A stretch of 64,000 nt of DNA from Tritrichomonas musculus (lineage: Eukaryota; Parabasalia; Tritrichomonadida; Tritrichomonadidae), in contig JAPFFF010000013.1 of the NCBI GenBank assembly GCA_039105265.1, forward strand, positions 1,116,001 through 1,180,000, written 5' to 3'. The translations under genes were made by a program, and so were the position numbers. How positions within the stretch are numbered: position 1 is the stretch's first letter; each line of letters starts with the position of its first letter. This document shows, piece by piece, positions 1 through 9,994 of the stretch. The notes under the pieces are model-generated. The model did not search any database. It saw only the letters and a list, made by a program, of their open reading frames with translations, and was not told the origin of the DNA.

Positions 1-529
1 TGAATTTTTATAATAGATAGAATTAATTCAAAATGAATATTCCAAATAATAAAACGAATTAACTTCATTTTATATCATATATATATATATTAATATACAT
101 AAACTATATATATTGACATTAATAAGAATTTAATTAAGATAAACAAAAGATATGATTATTTATATAAAAAAACGATGATTTTTTAACCAATCACATCATT
201 ATTATATAATGTGAGATGATGAAAAAAAATATTTTGTTACCTTTTTTTAACATATTCATCATTGTTTTTGATTAACTAATTTTTTTCGATGAAAAAAAAG
301 CAATTCTCGCAAATTTTGAAAATTGCAATAAAAATTTTAAATAATATTCCAAATAATGATAATAAAACAGCTAAAAATGATATTATTTAAACAAAAACTT
401 TCCTTTTTAATAATAAATAAATATTATATTTAAATTAAAAAATTTTGTTTTTTTTTGTTTTTCCACGCTTTCCTCAGATCATTACTTAAAATTTACGAGT
501 TTTTCTTAAAAAAAAAATTTAGGATAAAT
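1..529. other. AT-rich intergenic DNA
   Basis: Long A and T runs and TA-rich stretches with no open frame of note and no recognisable RNA gene. It lies downstream of the minus-strand kinase gene that ends at 530 and so probably contains that gene's 3' processing signal, but none could be singled out in such biased sequence. Confidence 0.6.
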
Positions 530-3500
530 TTAGGATAAAATTTTGTTTAAAGGATAAATTTCCACACCTAAGCCATTATAAAAATTTTGATTAATATTTT
601 GAACTACTTTGTGAGTTTTCTTTGTTTTCCTAATTTTAATTCTCCCAAATAAAATGTTGTACGGTGGAGTATGCAGAATTGTTTGCATTTTTTTAATTAT
701 TGAATTAAGTTGAGTTCCAAATAAAACTTTGTTATTAATTGCTCTATCAAAATAAGCGCCAGCATCATCAATGATTTCAATTCTTAGCTTTTCATAATCT
801 ACCAAACAGTCAACCAAAACTTTATCGTTATTTTCTATTTGATTCATTTGATGCACAAAGTTTAATGTGTTGTATTCGTTCATAATGTTAATTTTTCTAA
901 TTTTTGGGTTTTCAATCAAGTAACCAAAATTGGATGTATTAAATATGAAATTTTCGATATATGAGTCAAAAATAGGATTTTTTGGGCTGTTTTCATCAAA
1001 TGCTATCTGAAATTGATTATATTTATCCTTACAATTGTCTATTAATTTGGCAAGTGCTAAAATAAAATAGTTTCTAGAAACATTTTGATGTTCAGGTATG
1101 GATAAATAGTAATGAGCAAGTTTAAGATTTGTCAGACACATAATGAACACTTTTGATAGATAATATACTTCATCTTGTATTATTTCTCCATTATATTTCA
1201 ACGGTTCATCTTCATATTTTGATGCTTTTTCATAATATTCAATTGCCTTCTTAAAATCATTTCTCTCTTCCATATGACCAAGATTGTAAAATGCAAGAGG
1301 GAAATTGTATTGTGATGCATTTTCATATAGTTTTATTGCTTCTTGTTCCATAATAACATGTTCTTGATTCTCAAAATAATATTCATGCAATAAACCATAA
1401 TTGTTCTTTGCAAAGATAAAACCATATTCTGCTGCTTTTTGTATATAATCTCTACTCGAAACCAAATCAATACAAATATGAATTATTCCAAGATCATTTA
1501 ATGATCGATTTATATATAAATAGTTTGTAGGCAGAATAATTTCATCATCAATTCTCGATATATTGGACAAACTCACATCTTTTTCATGATTTATATGAAT
1601 GCACCACTGGTAAAATTTAATAGCCTTCTTTATATCAATGTCAACTCCTATTCCATTGTGATACATATAAGCTAGTTTATAAATACCGCTATGTTCATTA
1701 TATTGCACTGCTTTTTCAAAACAATATTTGGCCTTTTTGTAATTTTGTTCAAATCCTTGTCCATAATAGTAAAGATTTCCCAAAGCTGTGCAAGCTTCTG
1801 GCAATTTTAAAATCATTGCTTCTCTGAACATTTGTCCAGCTTTTAAACAATTTTTTTCAACATGAATTCCATTAAGATATAATTTACCTAATTCATAAAA
1901 TGCTTCTGGAACTTTTAAAGAGGCGGCTGCCTTTTTAAAGTAACTAATTGCTTTTGGAATATCTTTTGCTATGATTGTTTCACCTTTGTGGAAAACGCCT
2001 TCTAAATAATAAATCCCTAATTTATAATAAGCCTGAGGATATTTTTTTTCCTCTGCTTTTCTGTAATGATAAATAGCTAATTGTGGATCTCTTGTAACGA
2101 AATATCCTTCCATGTAAAAATCACCACATTTCATATGTGCTCCAGGATCATTTTTTTTAGCTGCCAAATCGAGGTTTTGTTTTATGTAAGCTCTTTTATC
2201 TTTATCTTTTTTGAATATTTCACTTAGATTACCAATATCGCTGACAATAGCAGAGAAAATGTATCCATTTGATTGATTAACCTTACTATAAACATATTTC
2301 ATTAAATTTTTAATGATATAAATTGGGTCTCCTCTTTTTCTCATTTGAATTTTTAGAAAGAAATATTCAAAACAGTATAAAACCACATAATTTTCATATT
2401 GTTCCAGAGTTAAAGTATCTCCTTTGTTTAGTCTAGCTGTATTATATGGCTCTAGACAAAATTCTTCATCTATCAAACGAACTAATTTTTCTTGAATTTG
2501 TAAAATTTTTGGTCTTTTGGATGGCTCATATTGAATACAACAGTGATAAATGTTCTCAATTTCATAGAAATTTTCTGACATTCGAGGTAAATCTTTATTT
2601 TGAATTCTTTGAAAAACATCCTCACCTGGTTCAAATGCATTTTTCATTTCAAAAATAAAGAAAATCAAGTTTCCGAATGAATAAATGTCTGATGGAAAAG
2701 AAATTGTTCCACGACCACTAAACATTTCTGGTGAAGCATATCTATTAGAGCCAATATCACTTGTCATTTCATTGGTATCACCTAATTTACGAACAGTTTC
2801 GAAATCAGAAATATAAGCTAATCCATCGTGATCAATTAAAATATTTGAAGGTTTGATATCTCTATGAATAAGGAACTTCTTTTGAAGATAACTAATTCCT
2901 TGACTAATCCTGTTCATTGTTATCATTGAAAAAATATTTGGTAACCAATTTTTATTCTTATTTACGTATTTTTCTAACGAATCATTGCTCATAAATTCAT
3001 AAACAAATCCAATTGATTTCTTTTCATTATTTTTAATCATGCCATAAAATCGATGTAAGCAACGATGTTGATAGTTTAAACAATAATCTTCTTCTCTTTT
3101 AAATGCTTGCGAATACTCTTTTGCTTGAACATTTTTATTCTCTTTTAGGGCAAAAATGTATAAAGACTCAATATGAATTGCCAAATAAATTGTATATTCA
3201 TCATTTGAATATATTAAACGTAAATGAATGAATTCTTTTTGTTGAAAAATTTTAGATAAACGAATTACTTGAGATGTTTTTTCTTTATCAAAAGAGAAAA
3301 AAGAAGGATCTTTGAAAAAATATTGTGGATAAAAAAATCTACGAATTATGAAGGCTGAAATTGGTCTCAATGTTTTCTGTAAAAAGTCTTGATTTTTTTT
3401 AAATTTTGTAAAGTATTGAAAAAAAGATTTTATTTCTTCTTGAATATCATTGTAATTTGATTCATTTTTTTGTGCATCAATCTTTGCCATCTCTAATGCT

Positions 3501-4003
3501 TTGAGATTTTGATGAGCACTCTTTTCATCTATTGAATTTAATATAAAACAATTTTTTTCAGCACAAATAACAACTGTAACTAATTTTGTGTCATTTTGAC
3601 TCTTTGATGAAACATTTTTTGTTTTTAATTCGTTTTTTACTGGAAAATTGTTATTAAAAAAATTAACTGAATCGGATACTTCATATGTAATAAAATTATA
3701 TTCAGGAAGAAAATTAAATGAAATTGATATTATTTCATTGGCTTTTAATTGAGCAACTAAATTTGAACAATCGAGATAATTGAAAAAGATTCTAGAATCT
3801 ATATTTTGAGAATCAGAATTTTGATTATTTTCTTCCGGAGTTGAAAATTGAGAATAAATATTTTTTAATTTATCATCCTGAATGAAATTCTCAATTGAAA
3901 CCTTCTGAAATAAATCCTTTGTTATCATTTTAAAATGATATTGATTGTGAAAATTTTGAAAATTTTCGATTTTGCCATTTCTATTTAAGGTTCTCCTTTC
4001 CAT
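530..4003 (-). CDS. Protein kinase with C-terminal Sel1 repeats
   Basis: 1157-residue intracellular signalling protein; no signal peptide. Residues 1-260 form an unassigned N-terminal region. A kinase domain spans about 265-515: the ATP lysine is in FALKENKN (~284-291), the catalytic loop is HRDIKPSN (380-387), and the metal-binding motif is DFE (400-402) instead of DFG. APE-like ASPEMF and an SDIYSFG helix follow. From about residue 625 come six to eight Sel1-type helical repeats (LGxxYxxGxGV...KAxxYxxKA pattern), a scaffold for partner binding. Kinase-Sel1 genes of this layout are greatly expanded in trichomonads. The ATG at 4003 opens the frame and is preceded by a T5 run. The substrate is unknown. 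DFE may lower activity, but Asp400 is kept. A paralogue lies at 9995-12687 and ends in a similar Phe-Tyr-x-Gly-x-Gly motif. Confidence 0.88.
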   Translation of the reverse strand: MERRTLNRNGKIENFQNFHNQYHFKMITKDLFQKVSIENFIQDDKLKNIYSQFSTPEENNQNSDSQNIDSRIFFNYLDCSNLVAQLKANEIISISFNFLPEYNFITYEVSDSVNFFNNNFPVKNELKTKNVSSKSQNDTKLVTVVICAEKNCFILNSIDEKSAHQNLKALEMAKIDAQKNESNYNDIQEEIKSFFQYFTKFKKNQDFLQKTLRPISAFIIRRFFYPQYFFKDPSFFSFDKEKTSQVIRLSKIFQQKEFIHLRLIYSNDEYTIYLAIHIESLYIFALKENKNVQAKEYSQAFKREEDYCLNYQHRCLHRFYGMIKNNEKKSIGFVYEFMSNDSLEKYVNKNKNWLPNIFSMITMNRISQGISYLQKKFLIHRDIKPSNILIDHDGLAYISDFETVRKLGDTNEMTSDIGSNRYASPEMFSGRGTISFPSDIYSFGNLIFFIFEMKNAFEPGEDVFQRIQNKDLPRMSENFYEIENIYHCCIQYEPSKRPKILQIQEKLVRLIDEEFCLEPYNTARLNKGDTLTLEQYENYVVLYCFEYFFLKIQMRKRGDPIYIIKNLMKYVYSKVNQSNGYIFSAIVSDIGNLSEIFKKDKDKRAYIKQNLDLAAKKNDPGAHMKCGDFYMEGYFVTRDPQLAIYHYRKAEEKKYPQAYYKLGIYYLEGVFHKGETIIAKDIPKAISYFKKAAASLKVPEAFYELGKLYLNGIHVEKNCLKAGQMFREAMILKLPEACTALGNLYYYGQGFEQNYKKAKYCFEKAVQYNEHSGIYKLAYMYHNGIGVDIDIKKAIKFYQWCIHINHEKDVSLSNISRIDDEIILPTNYLYINRSLNDLGIIHICIDLVSSRDYIQKAAEYGFIFAKNNYGLLHEYYFENQEHVIMEQEAIKLYENASQYNFPLAFYNLGHMEERNDFKKAIEYYEKASKYEDEPLKYNGEIIQDEVYYLSKVFIMCLTNLKLAHYYLSIPEHQNVSRNYFILALAKLIDNCKDKYNQFQIAFDENSPKNPIFDSYIENFIFNTSNFGYLIENPKIRKINIMNEYNTLNFVHQMNQIENNDKVLVDCLVDYEKLRIEIIDDAGAYFDRAINNKVLFGTQLNSIIKKMQTILHTPPYNILFGRIKIRKTKKTHKVVQNINQNFYNGLGVEIYPLNKILS

Positions 4004-4232
4004 TTCAATGGCAAAAATTCAATGAGGTTTCACAATTTTCTTTAGAGTAAAAAATAGCTAATATTCTAATAAAATTGTGATCAAATATATTGTTTTTTTT
4101 ATTTAAAATAGAGAACATAATTCATTAAACAAAAATAAATGATATAATAAACAACAAGTCATGATATTAATATAATCAATATTTCCAGGTTCTTTGATAT
4201 AATTTTGTTCAACAAATATCTTTTTAAAAAAA

Positions 4233-7221
4233 ATGGATGATGATTTTTCTTCAATTATTATGATATTTTTAATGAACTACGAAATAAGAAATGCATTTTT
4301 GTCATGTCTGGAACAATACGTTCGCTATGGTAATAATGGACGCAATTTTCGTAACGAATATCAAATAAAATTGAAATTGGCCCAATTCAATTTGCCAAAT
4401 AAAATCAAACAAATGATTCAAAAAAAAATCCTTTTTCTATTATCTTTATGAAAAAACTAAAAAATATTTATCAAACGAATACTTTTTACAAAAATTAAAT
4501 CAGGCTAAAGAAAAAGTTGAAAAAATACTTTCTTCAATTAATAATATTGAAGAAGAATGCTCGTTATATTTTAAAACTCATTGCGGTATTCCAAATTCAA
4601 AAAAATTAATTGATTATTTCGAATATATAAATCAATTTGAACACCCTCTTTTATCCAAAGGTAAAAAAAGAAGCAGAGCAAGTTTTGAAAAAGAAAAAGT
4701 TATTATAGAATTAAACAATGAAATTTGTAAAAATTCAAACGATGCTTATTGTTATAAAATACCTTCTGATGTTACATTTACTATATCTCTTGTAAGTGAA
4801 GGTTTGAATTTTGCATCGATAGAGAGATTTTTGGCAAAAAATAACATTTCGGTGTGTAGTGAAAAAAAATTTTACTATATTCTGAATCAATATAGTAATA
4901 AAATTATATCCTATTCAAATAAATTATGTCTTTACAATTTTTTTGGCATTCCTGAAAATTCAATTCTATCGTTTGATGGATCATGGGCTCACAATAGGAA
5001 GAGCCATCAGTGTTTTGGAGCCGTTATAAACCAATTATCTGGGAAAATCATAGGATGGAGAGCATTGAGTGATAAGGATGCTTCTCCTCAAAGTTTAGAA
5101 GGACATGTTTTCGAAAGCATGAAGCATATATACCAAGATCCCCTGGTAATAGCCCACGTCCAGGATGGTGATCTCGTCACAATTAATATGGTGAAATCAT
5201 GGAAAAAATCACTTAGAATTTATTTTGACGCCAACCACATCAAAGGAAAATTCAGTAGAATACTAAACAAATTTAACCAAAAAGCAAATAATTGTTTAAA
5301 TCCACTCAAAAAAGAATTATTATATTTTTTTAAAAAGTTACTATATAGTAAAAATTTAACAATAGAACAAAAAAAATACCAATGGGAAAATTCAATTAAT
5401 CATTTCACTGGAAAACATGGACTTTGCATTCATTCATATGAAGATCAAACATCTTGTCCTGATCCAATTACAATTGAAAAATTGGAAAATCATTCAAATG
5501 ATTTGAATGAAATTGAATATTGTTCAGCTCCTCCTTCTGAAGCTGATTTACCAGAAGCTTTAATTGATCCTAATGAATGTCCCAATTTGGTCAATTATTT
5601 AAGGTGCTTCATAAATTATACGATGAGCTTATTTGATTATGTTGCACCTCTTTATAATACTCAGGCAAATGAAGCATTAAATTCTACTAAATCAAAATTT
5701 GCAGGGAAAAATAATAAGTGGGATTCCAATTTTGAATTGAGAATGGCGATTAATGTGCTGCAAAAAAATAATCCATATATTTATTACTATGATTTAATTA
5801 ATGAACTTTCCTTAACAAAACTCAATGAACATTCCAAATCCATTTTGGAAAAATACATCAAAATTTCTAAAAGAAATAAGAAAAAATCTATAGATTTAGA
5901 GTATGTTTCGATGAAAAACAAGAAAAGATTTCTATTAAAAAATAAAAAATATAAAAAGAGTGTATATGATCATACAACTAAGATTAAAGAATTAAAAAAG
6001 ACAGATAAAGAAGTTGAAAATATTCTTAAATCTTTCAGACCTATTAAAATTGAAATAAATGATTTAAAAAAGAAGCCAAAACAATCAAATAAACCTAGAA
6101 AATTATGCAAAAAAATCTCAAATAAAAACTTTACCTGTGAAAAAAAAGATGATGAAAACAATGAAATTTTGAATGATGATTACGATAAGAATGAATTTGA
6201 TCTTAATAATTCTTATTCTGAATATGATAATGATAATGAATATGATTATGATAATGATTATGATTATGATTATGAATATGATTATGATTATGATTATGTA
6301 AGTAGTGATGAATCGGATGAAGAAGAGTCTTATACTAATAACCTATTTCTGCTTTATACCAAGCCAATAGCAGAGATCAATGCTGGCATAGAAAATTTTG
6401 GTACTACATGCTTTATTTCGGCAGCTCTTCAGACACTTTTTCAGATACCAGTGCTCGAAGATATTCTTAAAAATCCAACTGAAAATTGTAGTGAACTTGC
6501 CAAACTTTTAAAAAAATTGTACTATCAAGTCAAACAATTAGATACATCTTGTATTCCAAGAGAATTCTATAAACTTTACAAATCAACTTATCATTTAAAA
6601 AAAAAGCCAGGCGATGCTTTGTATATTTTTAACAATTTACTAACAATTTTAGAAAAAAAATTTATATATGATGATCTAATTTATTCATGTTCTATACATC
6701 AAAAAACAGAATGCATTAATGGTCATTTCTTTATATATAATGAACCATCAATATTTCTTGAAGTTTATTTGAATGAAAATATTTGTAATGATATACAAGA
6801 ATATATCATACAAATGTTTTCAACACAAAAATTATCAGAAGAATACTGTCCAATTGAAAGAGAAACAGTGCAATGCAAAATCTCATATATCATCAGTTAT
6901 TTACCATTTGTTTTATTTATACATATGAATCGATATTGGTTTTCAAAAGATTCGCAGGATGCAGAAAGGATAGAAAATAATCTTGATATTAAACAAAATA
7001 TAAATATTGAAGATACTAATTATATGTTCAAGTGTGCGTTATTACATCTTGGCTCTAGGGATGAAGGTCATTATATTGTTATCTGCAAATATAACAACGA
7101 TTTTTATATGTATAATGATGCAATTGTAGAAAAAATTGAAAATTTCAGATTTGAAAATTTTAACCAAAATTATGATTTAATCATGTACATTAAGCAAACT
7201 GAATCTATGAATAATGAATAG
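4233..7221 (+). CDS. Mutator-like transposase fused to ubiquitin-specific protease, frameshifted
   Basis: One gene in two frames: 4233 to ~4428, then the frame of 4417-7221, joined across an A9 run (4420-4428), where a one-base length change restores continuity. The first half resembles Mutator-type DDE transposases: FDGSWAHNR (Asp at 4975), a LEGHVFESM motif, HVQDGD (~5164), DANH and ANEALN with the likely catalytic Glu. A Lys-rich stretch and an acidic Asp-Tyr run follow (~6180-6320). The last ~290 residues form a ubiquitin-specific protease: Cys box NFGTTCFISAALQTL (Cys at 6409), His box DEGHYIV (His at 7069) and an Asn-Asp pair at ~7114. No stop separates the domains. Such a protein would bind or cut DNA and remove ubiquitin, which is not a pairing I know. 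The 4804 position is not a true start (TTG); the ATG at 4233 is. The frameshift may be a sequencing error. Confidence 0.78.
4420..4428. other. A9 homopolymer at the transposase frameshift
   Basis: Nine consecutive A residues where the frame starting at 4233 (stop soon after, at ~4449) gives way to the frame that continues to 7221. Both sides read as the same Lys/Asn-rich protein style, so a one-base slip here explains the break. Confidence 0.7.
6185..6300 (+). repeat. GAT/TAT codon repeat encoding an acidic Asp-Tyr linker
   Basis: Runs of TATGAT/AATGAT hexanucleotides encode alternating Asp, Tyr and Asn/Glu between the transposase and the deubiquitinase. This is a low-complexity spacer prone to length change. 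Confidence 0.8.
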
Positions 7222-8480
7222 TTTTTTGATGATCAGAATAATTATTTTTGAATGTTATATAACATTGAATGCATACTAATTAAAAATCGAATTATGAATC
7301 GTTAAGTTTATATTCTTTATTTTTTAGAAATTTATGTAATCTTACATGCAATTTTCTTGTGAATTAATGATGGAATAATAAATCCATGAAAATAGATGTA
7401 TTCAATGTCATATGTTATATGCATTCAATGTCATATATTATTTATTCAAAAATAATAATGTGATTCAACCAAAACATATGACATTGAATGCTCATCTTTA
7501 TTTTATTTGAACCAAATTTAACTAATAAAACCCATTCGATATAGTTTGATTAATCAGTATCTTCAATAATTATTTTTAAAACATAAATTTTTTAGATTAA
7601 ATTTTTACAATATTCACCATTTTTATCATTTTCTTATTATCTCTTATGTTTTAATTATTTTGGGTATAGTTAATAGTTTTTTCTATTTTGTTTTTAAAAA
7701 TAAATAAATATACAATCATAATATTATAATCATTATATTAATCATCTTAATATTATCACATTATAGTAATCAATTACAATATAAAGATACATTTCATACA
7801 ACTGCATGCCAAATTGATGGGAATATATTCTCAAGGTTAATTTTTTAAAAACATGAGATATTTGCTTAAATTTATAAAAAAAAATTTTTTATCGTTTAGG
7901 TTATTTTTTTTTTTTTTAACCTAAACTTTTTCAGAAAAATGCTCTATTGAATTATATATTCAATGAGTTTATTCAATATTGAATAGTTTACTTTTTTTAT
8001 AGGGAAGGAGAACCTTAATTTTTTCCAAACTTTATCATTGGTCATTATTAATAAGTAAATGCTTATTATTGCTATTTTGGTCAAATATTAAAAATTTAAA
8101 ATTTAAAAACTATGACACCTTATTTTTATGAAAAAGTGGAAATTAAAATAAAGATTTTGCCACTTGATAAAATTTTGATTTCAATTCTTAAAAATCAAAA
8201 TGTAATATTTTTAAAATTATTTATTAATCTTTATCTAGAGAGCTTGGATTTACAAGATATATTTCTGTGTGTAGGATTCTCCAACACTTTTTTCTAATAT
8301 GGAAATAGGATATAGATTATATATTTAATTTCCTATATCTTTTAAGTTTATTTAAATTTTAATTATTCATGGAATGTATTTTGTATCATTTAGGTTTAAT
8401 TTGTATACAAAAAAAAATATTAGATATAATATCAAGTAAAAAAAATTTAATTTATTATAAAACAAACAAATTAAATGAAG
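7222..8480. other. Intergenic AT-rich DNA with small inverted repeats
   Basis: No convincing gene. It contains the inverted repeat at 7400-7491 and a hairpin at ~7893-7929 (GTTTAGGTTA, a T run, TAACCTAAAC). Short open frames at 8112-8297 and 8369-8563 are AT-driven and show no family signal. Confidence 0.6.
7400..7491. repeat. Inverted repeat around ATTCAATGTCATATG
   Basis: ATTCAATGTCATATGTT at 7400-7416 is matched inverted at 7473-7489. A second direct copy (GCATTCAATGTCATAT, 7421-7436) also pairs perfectly with 7476-7491. It could be the remains of a small terminal-inverted-repeat element; no target duplication was found. Confidence 0.65.
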
Positions 8481-9437
8481 TTAATGATTGGTTCGTCTTG
8501 GTGACGAAGAATGGGGAACAGAAAGTTTATGCAATTGAATTTTTTTCTTGTTTTCTTGTTTAACAGGAATAGGGTCACTTCCAAGAAGGGACCCAAAATA
8601 TTCTAATGCAGAAATATTCAAAATATATTTTCCAGTAACAGTTGGGCCAGTTAATCTTATCCTGATGAATCTGTAATAATCAACGTTGACAGATGATTTT
8701 ATTTGGAATGTAATCGACTTTCCGATGTTATCAAAAAGTTTGCTGCTATTCTGCTCATCAATTACTTCCCAATTCTCTTGATCGTTTGAGCATTCAATAC
8801 ACCAGGATATCAGATGGTTCGGGCCGTAAATATAGGTTCGAATTGAATAAGCGCTTGGTTTTACTCGTCTTTCTTTAAAATCATAGCATAGCCAAGCGTT
8901 TTCTTCGTAATCGGAGGCGAAACTTGAGGATACATTATCAAGCTCAACTGAATGATATGGATCAGGGTATTCTTCAGTGTCTTGATTTTCATTAATAATT
9001 GAAGATGATGTAACATTAACTACTTCGGTATGATGAACATTTCCTCCGCATTTTTGTGTAAGATAACGAATAACTCCATGAAATTTTCCTGACTCTTTTT
9101 GATTAAAAGTAATATCTATGACTTTTTCATTTGCTTTTTTAGGTGTTGGTTTGGGTTTGGATGTTTGAGGACGTCTTTGTAAATATGAAATCATCAATTG
9201 TTCTTCTTTTTGAGGACCATTTAGGACATATACTTGTTCAACTATACGATATTTTTTTACAACATGAGCTTGAGGTTGATTTGCTGTTTTTTTATATTCT
9301 GGGGAAGTTTCTTTGTCAACGATTGGAACAAGTTTGCCTCCATGCAATTTCTCGGCATGTTTGCATAGTTCATCTATTTCCCTTTTTTCTTTGCCTGATT
9401 TATTAATAGTAGGTAAAACGCTTTTTTTAACAGGCAT
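8481..9437 (-). CDS. F5/8-type C (discoidin-like) domain protein
   Basis: 318 residues from the ATG at 9437; the frame is open 6 bases further, but only to a TTG. The N-terminal ~115 residues are basic and probably disordered, with Lys-Pro-rich PKPTPKK. From about 117 to 292 there is a galactose-binding, discoidin-like beta-sandwich: FHGVIRYLTQKCGGNVH, then WLCYDFKERRVKP, SAYSIRTY, SWCIECSNDQENW, and a closing YRFIRIRLTG...LNISALEYFG. This order is typical of the F5/8-type C domains found next to BTB or LRR regions in trichomonad proteins. No signal peptide or membrane segment is seen, so it is probably cytosolic. The ligand is unknown. Confidence 0.8.
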   Translation of the reverse strand: MPVKKSVLPTINKSGKEKREIDELCKHAEKLHGGKLVPIVDKETSPEYKKTANQPQAHVVKKYRIVEQVYVLNGPQKEEQLMISYLQRRPQTSKPKPTPKKANEKVIDITFNQKESGKFHGVIRYLTQKCGGNVHHTEVVNVTSSSIINENQDTEEYPDPYHSVELDNVSSSFASDYEENAWLCYDFKERRVKPSAYSIRTYIYGPNHLISWCIECSNDQENWEVIDEQNSSKLFDNIGKSITFQIKSSVNVDYYRFIRIRLTGPTVTGKYILNISALEYFGSLLGSDPIPVKQENKKKIQLHKLSVPHSSSPRRTNH

Positions 9438-9994
9438 ATACAATAGTGATTAGGAATAGAGTTTTCTTCAATCCGAAATTTATAACAAAAAATTTTATTA
9501 CAATATTTGAATTGATATTCAAAAAGATTGAATTATGATTTGACTTTTTCTTTATCGTTTTTAACGATTTTTATAAAATCTCATATTGTTTGAAAAATTA
9601 ATTTTACATTTTGATTTTATAAAACTTTTACTTTCGAAAGAATAGGTGCTGTTTAATACCTACTAACTGTTATTATCAGATTATTATTTAACTTTATACC
9701 TAATAATTTGAAATTTGGCTTCTTATATTCTTTAGGATTAATAATAAATCAAGTGTCTTTCAAAAATCACTATTTGCAGAAAAAATGAATCTAATGAATG
9801 AGTAGATGATATTATAAGGTATTGTTATTTATAATATTTTTTTTGTAAATAATTTGTAAGGATAAATCTTTTGAAATTGCATATTATTTCGTTTCAATTC
9901 CCAAATACAATTTTTTAAAAGATTGAGCTCATACCCATATAAACATATTTTATTATTTAAACTTTTGCCAGCAAAATGCATAAAAAGAAGAATA
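9438..9994. other. Intergenic DNA, nothing recognised
   Basis: AT-rich spacer between two minus-strand genes. It should contain the 3' end of the kinase-Sel1 gene and the promoter of the discoidin gene; neither shows a distinct motif. Confidence 0.55.

Noticed and set aside
8112-8563. Two short plus-strand frames
   Set aside because: AT-driven, no domain, and the second overlaps the end of the discoidin gene.
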